Assembly: GCF_000025185.1 (NCBI RefSeq)
Contig: NC_013720.1
Location: 248,001-312,000, forward strand
Length of the DNA: 64,000 bases
Source of the DNA: Pirellula staleyi DSM 6068
GTDB lineage: Bacteria > Planctomycetota > Planctomycetia > Pirellulales > Pirellulaceae
Direction of reading: 5' to 3'
The notes under the pieces are model-generated. The model was not told where the DNA came from and ran no database searches. It saw only the letters and a program-made list of their open reading frames with translations. Made by a program: the position numbers and the translations under genes. This document shows, in pieces, positions 49,682-57,593 of the stretch; position 1 is the first letter of the stretch; each line of letters opens with the position of its first letter.

Positions 49682-52600
49682 ATGTGGCGAATGAATTTGG
49701 AGCGGGGGCCACAGCTTTCCGAATCGCCACTTGCCGCGCCGCTTGAAAGGCTGACGCGCGCCTGCCTCGCTGCGCCGGGCAAAGTGGTGATCGGCGCGGT
49801 TGTGCTGGCACTGATTGCCGTGCTCGCCACCGCCAGCGGATTGGCGATGAAAACGAGTCGGCTCGACCTGCTTTCACCCCGCAGTGAATACAACCAGCGC
49901 TGGCTCGCTTACCTCGCCGAGTTTGGCGACCGCGACGATGCCATCGTGCTCGTCCGATCTCCGCAACCGGCCAAGCTCGCTGCTGCACTCGAAGACCTGG
50001 CTAAAAAAGTTCGCTCTGGCGAAACCCACTTCGAATCGATTTTCTATCGCCGCGATCTTTCGCGCGTGAAAGGGAAAGCCCTTCACTTTTCGTCGATAGA
50101 AGAACTTCGCACACTCAGTCAAGAAACGGCGCGAGCGGCGCAGCTCTTCCCAACCGCCGATGTGCCACTCGACCCCACTGCTGTTCTCGCGCAGCTGAAC
50201 AATCGACTCGAGACGATCGACGTCACCACGACGCAAATGCGTGCGCAAGTCGAAGCGCAGTACCTGCAAACGCTCGGCATGATTGGGGCTGTGATTGGCG
50301 AACAAACCGCGCGCCCAGCTGCCCCTGGCAATTCGCTCGAGCAGCTGGAAGCACGCCTTTTGCAGCTCAATGCCCAGTACCTCACCACCGACGACGGAAA
50401 CACCGCTTTTCTGCTGCTGAAACTCAAGAGCAGCAACACCAGCGAGTTCGCGCGGGGAAGCGAAGCCATTGGCAAACTCCGCGCTATCATCACCCAAGCA
50501 CGCGCTGATCATCCGGACACCTGGATCGGGTTGACCGGCATGCCGATCATCGAGTTCGATGAAATGCAGGCGAGTCAAACCGACATGGTTTGGACCAGCA
50601 TCGCCAGTCTCATCGCCGTCGCCTTTCTGTTCGTGGCTGGCTACGGCGGCATGCGTCACGCGCTCCTCGCCTGCGCGGTGCTGCTGCTCGGTATGGCCTA
50701 CGCTTTTGGGTTTGTCACGCTCGCCATCGGTCACCTCAACATCCTGAGCGCTGCGTTTGGCGTCATCTTGGTCGGCCTCGGCATCGACTTTGGCATTCAC
50801 TATGTCGCGAGCTATCTGCGACTCCGTAAAAACGGCTACTCGATCGACGAAGCGTTGATGCGAACAGCCACCGACGTCGGCCCTAGTGTGCTCACCGGCG
50901 GCATCACCACGGCGGCCGGCTTTTTCTGCGCAGCGCTCACCGATTTCACCGGCGTTCGCGAGTTGGGCATCGTCGCCGGTGGTGGCATTTTGCTGTGCGT
51001 CATTACCGCCGTCACGGTCCTCCCGGCGCTACTAAAACTCGTCGACTCCCGGATCGAAAATCGTGAAGTCCCTGCGATTCTTCCCGCTGCGAACTGGGTG
51101 CGAGGGTTCAGCGAATCACCGCGACTCACCCTCGCTTTCTTTGCCGTACTGACACTCGTGCTATGCCTCGGGCTATTCGACTTAAAGTTCGACCATAATC
51201 TGCTGAACCTTCAGCCGCGCGGCATCGAAAGCGCGCAGATCGAGCGCGAACTGTTCATCGATCGCGACGACAGTGTTTGGTTCGCACTCTCAATTTGCGA
51301 GAACCGCGAAGAGCTTCGCGCTCGCAAGGCAAAATTCGAGTCGCTCGGCTGTGTCGCCAAAACGGAAGAGATCGTCTCGCTCCTCCCTTCGTCGTCGATC
51401 GAAAAAGAACAGCTGATCGCAACGATCCATAAGCAACTCGCAAGACTCCCCGATGTAGTGCCGAGCCCTGCTCCGCTTCGCGCCGACGCGCTCTTGAACG
51501 AAGTCCGCCGCGCTAGTCGCTTGCTCGCGGAAACCTCTCAGCAAGAATCTCCAGCAGCAGCCCTCGCTCAGCTGACCGCGCAGAGCCTCGCGCAAATTCC
51601 GCCTCAAGTTCTCGAGGCGAGCTGGGCCCAAGCGCAGGCGGCGATGATGCAAACCGCCATCCAGTCGCTACGCCCCCTCGCCGAACTCAGCAATCCCGAG
51701 CCCCCCACACTCGAAGACCTCCCACCCGAACTAACTTCGCGATTCGTCGGCATCACGCACAAGCATTTGATTCGCGTCTTTGCCAAAGGGAGCATCTGGG
51801 ACATGGACGAACTGGCCACGTTCGTCGGCGAGCTCGAGAAGGTCGACCCGCAGGTGACCGGCCATCCCGTGCAAACGTTCTACGCCTCGCAGCATATGCA
51901 GCAGAGCTACATCACCGCTGGACTCTACGCGCTCGTCGCGGTCTTCGTCCTGCTGGTGATCGACTTTCGTAGTTTCCGCGCGTCGCTCCTGGCGATGGTC
52001 CCCCTCCTCGTCGGCTTCCTTCAGATGTGCGGAACGATCGGCTGGCTCGGGATTCCCCTGAACCCAGCCAACATGATCGTGCTGCCGCTGCTCCTGGGCA
52101 TCGGCGTCGACGATGGTGTGCACCTAGTGCACGAAATGCGACGTTCGCGAGGACGCTTCAAGCTAAGCAACTCCACCGCCGTCGCCGTCATCCTGACCAG
52201 CACCACCACGATGGCCAGCTTCGGCAGCATGATCCTTGCGCGACACCGGGGTCTGCAAACCCTCGGACAGGTCCTCACCATTGGTGTACTCTGCTGCCTT
52301 AGCATGTCTCTGTTGGCGTTTCCCGCACTGCTGACTTGGCTTACGCGGCACCGCGAAGAGCTCGACGAAGACGAAGAAGACATCCTGCAGCTGGCGCGCG
52401 GCACCACGACACCACCAACCGACGTCGATGTGCCATCGATCCCCTCGACATTTGCCGTCCCCCCTGCCAAAAGCCCAACGCGCGTGATCGACGAGCCCCC
52501 ACCAGTCGAGGAGCCTGCGCCGCAGCCGATGGTCGATGTGTCTCCGGCAGTGAAGCGTCCTCAGCGCACGGAAACTTTTTTCCAGACGACACTTACAGCA

Positions 52601-52903
52601 CACCAAGCTCCTCCAGAATCGGCCCCAGAACCGGCCCTCGAAGAACCTCTCCCGGAAGAGATCGAGTCGCTGCTGGATTCGTTAACGCGAGGGGGAGCTT
52701 CTGTCGACGATAGTAGTTCCCTGGAGTATGCCCAAGGGGACGGATCCAGCCAGCAGTACCTCCCGGAATCGTCGGTCGAACCGCTCGCCGACGAGTCGTC
52801 GGATGGCATTTTGGGCCCTCGCCGGCTCATCACGCCCGCCAGACGTATTTTGCCAACCCGCCAGAGCCCTGGTGAAGGCGAAGCAAACCCCGACGAGGTC
52901 TAG
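49682..52903 (+). CDS. MMPL/RND family exporter (hopanoid-RND-like)
   Basis: A protein of 1073 residues; ATG at 49682 or 49691 are both possible. It has the duplicated MMPL/RND plan: TM1 (VVIGAVVLALIAVLATA), a large periplasmic domain, then a block of five to six helices with VGLGIDFGIHYVASYLRLR, and in the second half a matching block with LGIGVDDGVHLVHEMRRSR. Glu/Asp/His of those repeats are the likely proton-relay residues. It resembles HpnN-like lipid exporters. The C-terminal 160 residues are a Pro/Glu/Ser-rich soluble tail, unusual for the family. It probably moves a lipid or hydrophobic molecule outward. The substrate is an inference. Confidence 0.88.
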   Translation: MWRMNLERGPQLSESPLAAPLERLTRACLAAPGKVVIGAVVLALIAVLATASGLAMKTSRLDLLSPRSEYNQRWLAYLAEFGDRDDAIVLVRSPQPAKLAAALEDLAKKVRSGETHFESIFYRRDLSRVKGKALHFSSIEELRTLSQETARAAQLFPTADVPLDPTAVLAQLNNRLETIDVTTTQMRAQVEAQYLQTLGMIGAVIGEQTARPAAPGNSLEQLEARLLQLNAQYLTTDDGNTAFLLLKLKSSNTSEFARGSEAIGKLRAIITQARADHPDTWIGLTGMPIIEFDEMQASQTDMVWTSIASLIAVAFLFVAGYGGMRHALLACAVLLLGMAYAFGFVTLAIGHLNILSAAFGVILVGLGIDFGIHYVASYLRLRKNGYSIDEALMRTATDVGPSVLTGGITTAAGFFCAALTDFTGVRELGIVAGGGILLCVITAVTVLPALLKLVDSRIENREVPAILPAANWVRGFSESPRLTLAFFAVLTLVLCLGLFDLKFDHNLLNLQPRGIESAQIERELFIDRDDSVWFALSICENREELRARKAKFESLGCVAKTEEIVSLLPSSSIEKEQLIATIHKQLARLPDVVPSPAPLRADALLNEVRRASRLLAETSQQESPAAALAQLTAQSLAQIPPQVLEASWAQAQAAMMQTAIQSLRPLAELSNPEPPTLEDLPPELTSRFVGITHKHLIRVFAKGSIWDMDELATFVGELEKVDPQVTGHPVQTFYASQHMQQSYITAGLYALVAVFVLLVIDFRSFRASLLAMVPLLVGFLQMCGTIGWLGIPLNPANMIVLPLLLGIGVDDGVHLVHEMRRSRGRFKLSNSTAVAVILTSTTTMASFGSMILARHRGLQTLGQVLTIGVLCCLSMSLLAFPALLTWLTRHREELDEDEEDILQLARGTTTPPTDVDVPSIPSTFAVPPAKSPTRVIDEPPPVEEPAPQPMVDVSPAVKRPQRTETFFQTTLTAHQAPPESAPEPALEEPLPEEIESLLDSLTRGGASVDDSSSLEYAQGDGSSQQYLPESSVEPLADESSDGILGPRRLITPARRILPTRQSPGEGEANPDEV

Positions 52904-52993
52904 CTTTAGATGCTCCTCTTGCTTCCCGCGCGACAAGGCTTCCCTAAGGTCGCTTGCCGTGGTAGCTTGATGAGTTCTACAAAACCCTAAAAC

Positions 52994-53033
52994 CTTCGCC
53001 GCAGGTCTCAGAAACAAGACTTACTCGGCGAAG
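52994..53033 (+). terminator. Hairpin after the MMPL gene, or leader structure of the mini-gene
   Basis: CTTCGCCG (52994-53001) pairs with CGGCGAAG (53026-53033), with inner GTCT/AGAC pairing. TTACATCGTTTTTG follows. It could end the MMPL transcript, or form a folded leader 35 bases before the small basic gene at 53069. Confidence 0.5.
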
Positions 53034-53068
53034 TTACATCGTTTTTGTTTCCCGAAAGAAGGTTCGTC

Positions 53069-53167
53069 ATGGCCAAGCCACATCGCTCGCACAAAAAAGC
53101 CAACCACGGCAAACGCCCTGCCAACGCCAAGGCGCGTCGCGCCAAACGACGTAAGGTCCGCACCTAA
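53069..53167 (+). CDS. 32-residue basic protein resembling ribosomal protein bL37
   Basis: A short gene read from the sequence: ATG at 53069, stop TAA at 53165-53167, with GAAAGAAGG ending 6 bases before the start. The product begins MAKPHRSHKKANHGKRPAN and ends with a Lys/Arg-rich tail; about half of all residues are Lys, Arg or His and there are no acidic residues. The segment KKANHGKRPAN closely matches my memory of the actinobacterial ribosomal protein bL37 (which ends SKANHGKRPNA or similar). It is followed by extra basic residues here. I propose a small ribosomal or RNA-binding protein. It stands alone between the MMPL and FabZ-like genes. Confidence 0.7.
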   Translation: MAKPHRSHKKANHGKRPANAKARRAKRRKVRT

Positions 53168-53321
53168 TTCCGGTGTCCCTTCGTCCTGGCTCCAGCGTAA
53201 AACTGCGTCGCTCGTTTCCTCTCCTTGTTGCACTCACCGCTCCACAGGTTGATCCACAACTGCGCTCGTAACCACCACAACGTGGTTGTGCCAAAAGTGC
53301 CTGTCGGCAGGGAAAAAACAC

Positions 53322-53852
53322 GTGGCTGAGAAAGACTTTCTCGTCGATTTCACCCAACTCGACTTCGATAACCCCGTCGCCCGCATCGAGGACATCCGCA
53401 AGATCAATCCTCAGCGCCACGAGATGGAGCAGCTATCGGCGGTCGTTTGGATCGATCACGAAGAGATCGCCGCTGTTGGCTATAAAGACATCACCGCCAG
53501 CGACTTTTGGGTCCGTGGTCACATGCCCGGAATGCCCTTGATGCCAGGCGTCGTGATGCTCGAAGCCATTGCGCAGCTCTGCAGCTTCGTCACGCAGAAA
53601 CTCGACCTGCTGGGATGCGAGATGGTCGGCTTTGGTGGACTCGAAGAAGTCCGCTTTCGCGACCCTGTAGTTCCCGGCGATCGGCTGATCCTGATGTGCC
53701 GCAAGGACAAAGTCCGTCGCGGTCGCATGATCGTGTGCCGCTTCCAGGGAGCTGTCGGCGATCGAATCGTGCTCGAGGGGGTGCTCAAGGGTGTGCCGAT
53801 TCCGATCGAAGCCCTCACCAAATACCGCATTAAAGAAGAACCTCAAAGCTAG
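53322..53852 (+). CDS. FabZ-like 3-hydroxyacyl-[ACP] dehydratase
   Basis: A protein of 176 residues from GTG at 53322 (AGGGA 8 bases before). It has the hot-dog fold motif G-H-x-P-G-x-P-x-M-P-G-V (GHMPGMPLMPGVVMLEA) with the catalytic His and, 14 residues on, Glu in EAIAQ; this is the FabZ/FabA site. The GGLEEVRFRDPVVPGDRL segment is also typical. It removes water from 3-hydroxyacyl-ACP in fatty-acid elongation. It is longer at the N-terminus than E. coli FabZ. It may be one of several copies, so a specialised role is possible. Confidence 0.9.
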   Translation: MAEKDFLVDFTQLDFDNPVARIEDIRKINPQRHEMEQLSAVVWIDHEEIAAVGYKDITASDFWVRGHMPGMPLMPGVVMLEAIAQLCSFVTQKLDLLGCEMVGFGGLEEVRFRDPVVPGDRLILMCRKDKVRRGRMIVCRFQGAVGDRIVLEGVLKGVPIPIEALTKYRIKEEPQS

Positions 53853-53960
53853 TCGCTATGGGAAATAGCAGGCTGCCAAAGCCTCGTCCCGCAGGTTTCA
53901 TTTGAGATGCTGTGGTTGATACTTAGTGCATGAAATTCTGTGCGCCGGAGAAGAGACACC

Positions 53961-54824
53961 ATGGGCCGCCGCGCACTCCCGAAAATCAACCCGACGATCG
54001 ACTATAGCGCGTGGTTTATCGACGGTAAGCAGCTCCCCGACGACTGGAAGCTGGCTTCTCTCTTTGCGAAAGATCAGCCTCTCGAAATCGAAGTAGGGAC
54101 CGGTAAGGGACTCTTCATCAATTCCGAATCGGGCCGCGTTCCGACGCACAACTATCTCGGCATCGAGATCGCACAAAAGTACGCCCGCTTCTCCGCCTCT
54201 CGCCTCTGCACCAGTGGACGCACCAACGCCATCATGATGGCGGGCGATGCCACCGCGCTGTTCAAAAAGTTCGTCCCCGATCAATCGCTCGCGGCTGTCC
54301 ACGTCTACTTCCCCGACCCTTGGTGGAAGAAACGCCATCGACGTCGTCGGGTCCTCAATCCGCATTTCATGCGCGACATCGAGCGCACCTTGAAGATCGG
54401 CGGCACACTCCATTTCTGGACCGATGTGCAAGAGTATTTTGAATCGGCGCTCGCCGATCTCGCCACGTCGACCTATCTCGAAGGTCCATTTGAGGTAGCT
54501 GAAATCGCTCCCGAACACGACCTCGACTATCGGACCCATTTCGAGCGACGGAAGCGCCAACTCGACTTACCGATCTACCGCAGCGAGTTCCGCAAAGTGA
54601 AAGCCGAATGCTGCGCCGCGCCACTCGTTTCGCTCGAAGAGAGCGAAGGAATCGACGATCCTGGGATGAGTAGCGACGACTCCGCTATGCTCGATTTCGA
54701 AGGAGAGAGTCAGCTGGAGTACGACGCCACGACGATCGACTCCACCGACATCGACGACGACAATGACGGTCCCAATCACATCACTAGTGACGACCGCTCG
54801 CGCCGCGACACCCTCGACGATTAA
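53961..54824 (+). CDS. trmB: tRNA (guanine-N7)-methyltransferase with acidic tail
   Basis: A protein of 287 residues. ATG at 53961 follows GGAGAAGAGA. SAM-binding motif EIEVGTGKGLF and the tell-tale VYFPDPWWKKRHRRRRVL (TrmB: FPDPWPKKRH) are clear. It methylates G46 in the variable loop of tRNAs. The family ends near residue 220 here (DLPIYRSEF). The remaining 65 residues are a very acidic, Ser/Asp/Thr-rich tail (IDDDNDG) that TrmB normally lacks. The reason is unknown. Confidence 0.93.
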   Translation: MGRRALPKINPTIDYSAWFIDGKQLPDDWKLASLFAKDQPLEIEVGTGKGLFINSESGRVPTHNYLGIEIAQKYARFSASRLCTSGRTNAIMMAGDATALFKKFVPDQSLAAVHVYFPDPWWKKRHRRRRVLNPHFMRDIERTLKIGGTLHFWTDVQEYFESALADLATSTYLEGPFEVAEIAPEHDLDYRTHFERRKRQLDLPIYRSEFRKVKAECCAAPLVSLEESEGIDDPGMSSDDSAMLDFEGESQLEYDATTIDSTDIDDDNDGPNHITSDDRSRRDTLDD

Positions 54825-54864
54825 TCCCTCCGCTTTCGTCGTTCTTTATGCTGAAGCTTCGTAG

Positions 54865-54885
54865 GTCGGCTACCCCGTAGCCGAC
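54865..54885. repeat. Perfect 9-bp hairpin GTCGGCTAC/GTAGCCGAC
   Basis: GTCGGCTAC (54865-54873), loop CCC, GTAGCCGAC (54877-54885), preceded by CGTAG. It lies 40 bases after trmB without a T-run. The GTAGG-plus-palindrome form resembles the hairpin at 23755. Confidence 0.5.
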
Positions 54886-55009
54886 ACCGGGCCAGCACTT
54901 CGATTCTGCAGCACTATCCGATTGGCTTGCCCACTCTGATTGTCACGTTGATCGACTTGGACAACCGTCGCCCGCGCACGCCACGACTGGTTCGTCAATC
55001 AAACGTATC

Positions 55010-55204
55010 ACCACAGAGGACACGAGGAGCACGAAGAGAAAAAGTGCCCACGGATGGATGTGGCAATTCCGCTAGAGGTGATTGAAGTTCAGCAGTGCCT
55101 ATCTTCAAAACCGGCTGCCGATATCCAAGCTGAAAGAAAATGCTGCTGCGATTCAGCTCCTGTTTTTTGGTTCCTATCTTCGTGCTCTTCGCGACCTTCG
55201 TGGT
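55010..55204. repeat. 195-bp element with imperfect terminal inverted repeats
   Basis: The 28-base left end (55010-55037, starting ACCACAGAGGACACG) matches the reverse complement of the right end (55177-55204, starting ACCACGAAGGTCGCG) at 23 of 28 positions by my count. The interior of about 140 bases has no gene. This 'ACCACnnAGGnCACGAAGAGCACGAAGA' type is one I associate with dispersed non-coding repeats of environmental bacteria. A MITE-like or REP-like element is possible. Confidence 0.55.
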
Positions 55205-55341
55205 TGCTTTCTCCCCGCGCGCGCCCCCACTCCATTCTTGTTGCGTTGATCGCCCTCAGAAATCATATTGCGCGTAGCAGAGCTCTTCTGTCATGATTCC
55301 GCCGGGCATCGGATCCCCATCGCTTGCTGTGAGTACCAACC

Positions 55342-56112
55342 ATGGCCGACAACCCTTATGAAGCTCCTGAGCACTACGCGCAAAAGCCCGCCAAGCCAGT
55401 GATGACAGCGGGAGCGATCGTGGTCAACGTACTGGTGATCGTGGGAATAGCTGGCATGTTGGTTGCCTTACTATTGCCAGCCACTCGAGGTGCTGGTGAA
55501 GCAGCACGTCGCATGGCCTGCAGCAACAATCTCAAAATGATTGGAATTGGACTGCTGAACTATCATGATACCTATGGCGAGTTTCCACCGGCATATACCG
55601 TGGATGACCAAGGGAAGCCGCTACATAGTTGGCGCACGCTGATTCTTCCTTTCATCGAGCAGAACAAGCTTTACGAATCGATCGACCTCACCAAACCTTG
55701 GGACGATCCCGTCAACAAGCTGGCGATGGAAACACAACTTCGCGTCTTCCAATGTCCGTCGTCATCTCTGAAGGGAAATCTCACCAGTTATCTAGCTGTC
55801 GTCACTTCGCAAAGTGCGTTGCGCCCTGTGGAGTCGAAGAGCATTGTCGAGATGCCCGATGGAACCGTTTTTACCTTGCTAGTGATGGAGTTTTCGCTCG
55901 ATAAAGCGGTGCCGTGGGGCTCGCCAGAGGACGCCAACGAAGCGATGGTACTGAATTTTGGTAGCGCACCGCTCATACCTCACAACAGCGTCGCTCATGC
56001 CTTACTCGCCGACGGATCGATTCGAGCGATCCCGAAGGCAACGAGCGTTTCTACACTCTCGGCGCTCATCACGATCGATGGGAATGAGGCCTTGGATTAC
56101 GACTCGTTCTAA
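55342..56112 (+). CDS. DUF1559-like protein without a prepilin leader
   Basis: A protein of 256 residues with ATG at 55342. The N-terminus MADNPYEAPEHYAQKP carries the planctomycete NPYxxP tag. A hydrophobic helix (IVVNVLVIVGIAGMLVALLLPATRGAGEAARRMAC) follows that ends like DUF1559 proteins, but the GFTLVEL cleavage motif is missing. The C-terminus has the H-X9-DG signature (HNSVAHALLADG). So it looks like a DUF1559 protein re-anchored by an uncleaved signal-anchor. It is shorter than typical (about 320). The function is unknown. Its stop overlaps the convergent gene by 4 bases. Confidence 0.8.
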   Translation: MADNPYEAPEHYAQKPAKPVMTAGAIVVNVLVIVGIAGMLVALLLPATRGAGEAARRMACSNNLKMIGIGLLNYHDTYGEFPPAYTVDDQGKPLHSWRTLILPFIEQNKLYESIDLTKPWDDPVNKLAMETQLRVFQCPSSSLKGNLTSYLAVVTSQSALRPVESKSIVEMPDGTVFTLLVMEFSLDKAVPWGSPEDANEAMVLNFGSAPLIPHNSVAHALLADGSIRAIPKATSVSTLSALITIDGNEALDYDSF

Positions 56113-56774
56113 GTGACAGCCGATGGTTGAACTCGGCCCGCACGATGCCAACGCCATAGCTCAAAGATTACGAGTGGCACCAGCCAGCTGATCCAAACCG
56201 AAGCGGGATAGATCCAGGTGGCATTGAATTCCCAAACGGTGGCGAGGCCGCCAAGGATACGAATAACAACGGCAGACAGCAGCAAGAGATAAGTGCGCTG
56301 CATCCAGTGCTGATGTTCTAAAAACTGACGCCGAATGGCAAAGCGCCAGCCGATGATCGTGCAAAGTGCGGTCGCAATGGCCAGCAGTGCGAGCCCCACC
56401 GCAGCGATGGTGCCCGTGGCTGCATACCACGACATCCAGAGCCCGCTAGGTGTGAGCAGCAGCAAGATGTTGGCGACTTGCACTCGACCAAGCCAGCGGT
56501 GCCACGTTGGAAAGTGGCAGCGAAGCGTTGTGCTTACGAGCAGCAGCGTGAGCACCAGCGAAAGAGGACCGGCGAGCAGGTGCACGTAGAAGGCGATGCC
56601 ATAGGCGCCCCAGAAATAGGCTTCGCGCCCCAGCAGAAAATCGGCATCGAAGTTCGGTGGCAGATAATCGACGTAACCCAGCACCACACTCGCCGTCGTC
56701 TTCAGCACCAGTGCGCCAATCGCCAACATCAGAAGTCGAATTGCGAACACTGTAGGGAAGTTGGCCGACAACAT
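56109..56774 (-). CDS. DUF2306 membrane protein
   Basis: A protein of 221 residues from ATG at 56774; a TTG at 56804 would add ten. Membrane helices lie at about residues 8-30, 52-78, 92-112, 118-138, 155-175 and 180-205. The order (AFYVHLLAGPLSLVLTLLLV, then HRWLGRVQVANILLL and RRQFLEHQHWMQRTYLLL) fits DUF2306, where His residues are conserved. The role is unknown, but haem or electron transport has been suggested for related families. It shares 4 bases with the convergent DUF1559-like gene. Confidence 0.8.
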   Translation of the reverse strand: MLSANFPTVFAIRLLMLAIGALVLKTTASVVLGYVDYLPPNFDADFLLGREAYFWGAYGIAFYVHLLAGPLSLVLTLLLVSTTLRCHFPTWHRWLGRVQVANILLLLTPSGLWMSWYAATGTIAAVGLALLAIATALCTIIGWRFAIRRQFLEHQHWMQRTYLLLLSAVVIRILGGLATVWEFNATWIYPASVWISWLVPLVIFELWRWHRAGRVQPSAVT

Positions 56775-56844
56775 CAGCTGGTCATGTTCTGCTGACGCTA
56801 TCAACCTGCCGTGTTATAGCGTCAGCCTTAACGACGATTGGCAA

Positions 56845-57303
56845 TTAGAAGCCGAGTTGGTCGAAGGTTTTATCCATCACGACCTTACGCTTCCCTTTTT
56901 CGGCTTGGTCGAACTTACCCCAGTCGCCACCAACACCCTTGTAGAGTGTCTTCACGCCGGAATCGAGTCCCTTGATGAGCTTGTCGATCTGCTCGCGCCA
57001 AGACTCGATCTCGGAGGCGAGCTCTTTCTTTTCGTTTGCCTTCAGATCGCCATCGTCGATGTCGTCGAGATGCTTGGTTGTTACGAACTTATCAAAGGCC
57101 TCGTCGAGCTTCTTGAGAGCGTCTTGATATTTTAGGAGGTCTTCGGCGAGGTAAGTATCGGCAAACTTATCGCGTGCTTTGACCGCTGCCGAGATGTACT
57201 TACCCACCGAGGCGTCGGCCTTCTTGAAGAAGCCACTGCTCTTGATGCCAGCATTGCTTTTGAGTTTCTTCCACAGCTTCTTGTCGAGATCGTCGAGATT
57301 CAT
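56845..57303 (-). CDS. Highly charged helical hypothetical protein
   Basis: A protein of 152 residues. ATG at 57303 follows AGAGGGA, so the start is well supported; nine more residues are open upstream. It has no signal or membrane segment. It is about one third Lys, Asp and Glu (for example NLDDLDKKLWKKLK and DALKKLDEAFDKF) and predicted wholly helical, with few aromatic residues. I recognise no family. It may be a coiled-coil or chaperone-like protein. Confidence 0.7.
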   Translation of the reverse strand: MNLDDLDKKLWKKLKSNAGIKSSGFFKKADASVGKYISAAVKARDKFADTYLAEDLLKYQDALKKLDEAFDKFVTTKHLDDIDDGDLKANEKKELASEIESWREQIDKLIKGLDSGVKTLYKGVGGDWGKFDQAEKGKRKVVMDKTFDQLGF

Positions 57304-57516
57304 GGTCACTATCCCTCTGGTAATCAGCAATCAGCAGCTGCGTCCATTTTCCAACTGTTTCGCAGATGGCTGAATGTTTGGTGCCAATATTTCGCCAGGC
57401 GCGCATGATTATTGGCGACTCGGAAGAAAAAAGCAAAAAATGTCTCGCAAAAGATAGTGCGAGAGCTCTGCCGCTGGCTCGAGAGGAGTTGGCAGCGGTC
57501 CCTTAAGAAGAGGGCT

Positions 57517-57539
57517 CACTGCTGGACAAGCCAGCAGTG
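57517..57539. repeat. Perfect 9-bp hairpin CACTGCTGG/CCAGCAGTG
   Basis: CACTGCTGG (57517-57525), loop ACAAG, CCAGCAGTG (57531-57539), followed by GCACCCCC. I remember 'CACTGCTGG..CCAGCAGTGGCACCC' as a common dispersed repeat in Pirellulaceae genomes. It lies between the stop of the DUF1501 gene and the next gene. Confidence 0.55.
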
Positions 57540-57593
57540 GCACCCCCAGAAAGACATAGCATCGACGATGCACCAGCACGAGTCGATCGATTG

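Larger units (their letters stand above)
54825..55341. other. Intergenic region with palindrome and inverted-repeat element
   Basis: About 515 bases with no gene. It contains the GTCGGCTAC hairpin at 54865-54885 and the inverted-repeat element at 55010-55204. The rest has no feature I can support. Confidence 0.5.
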
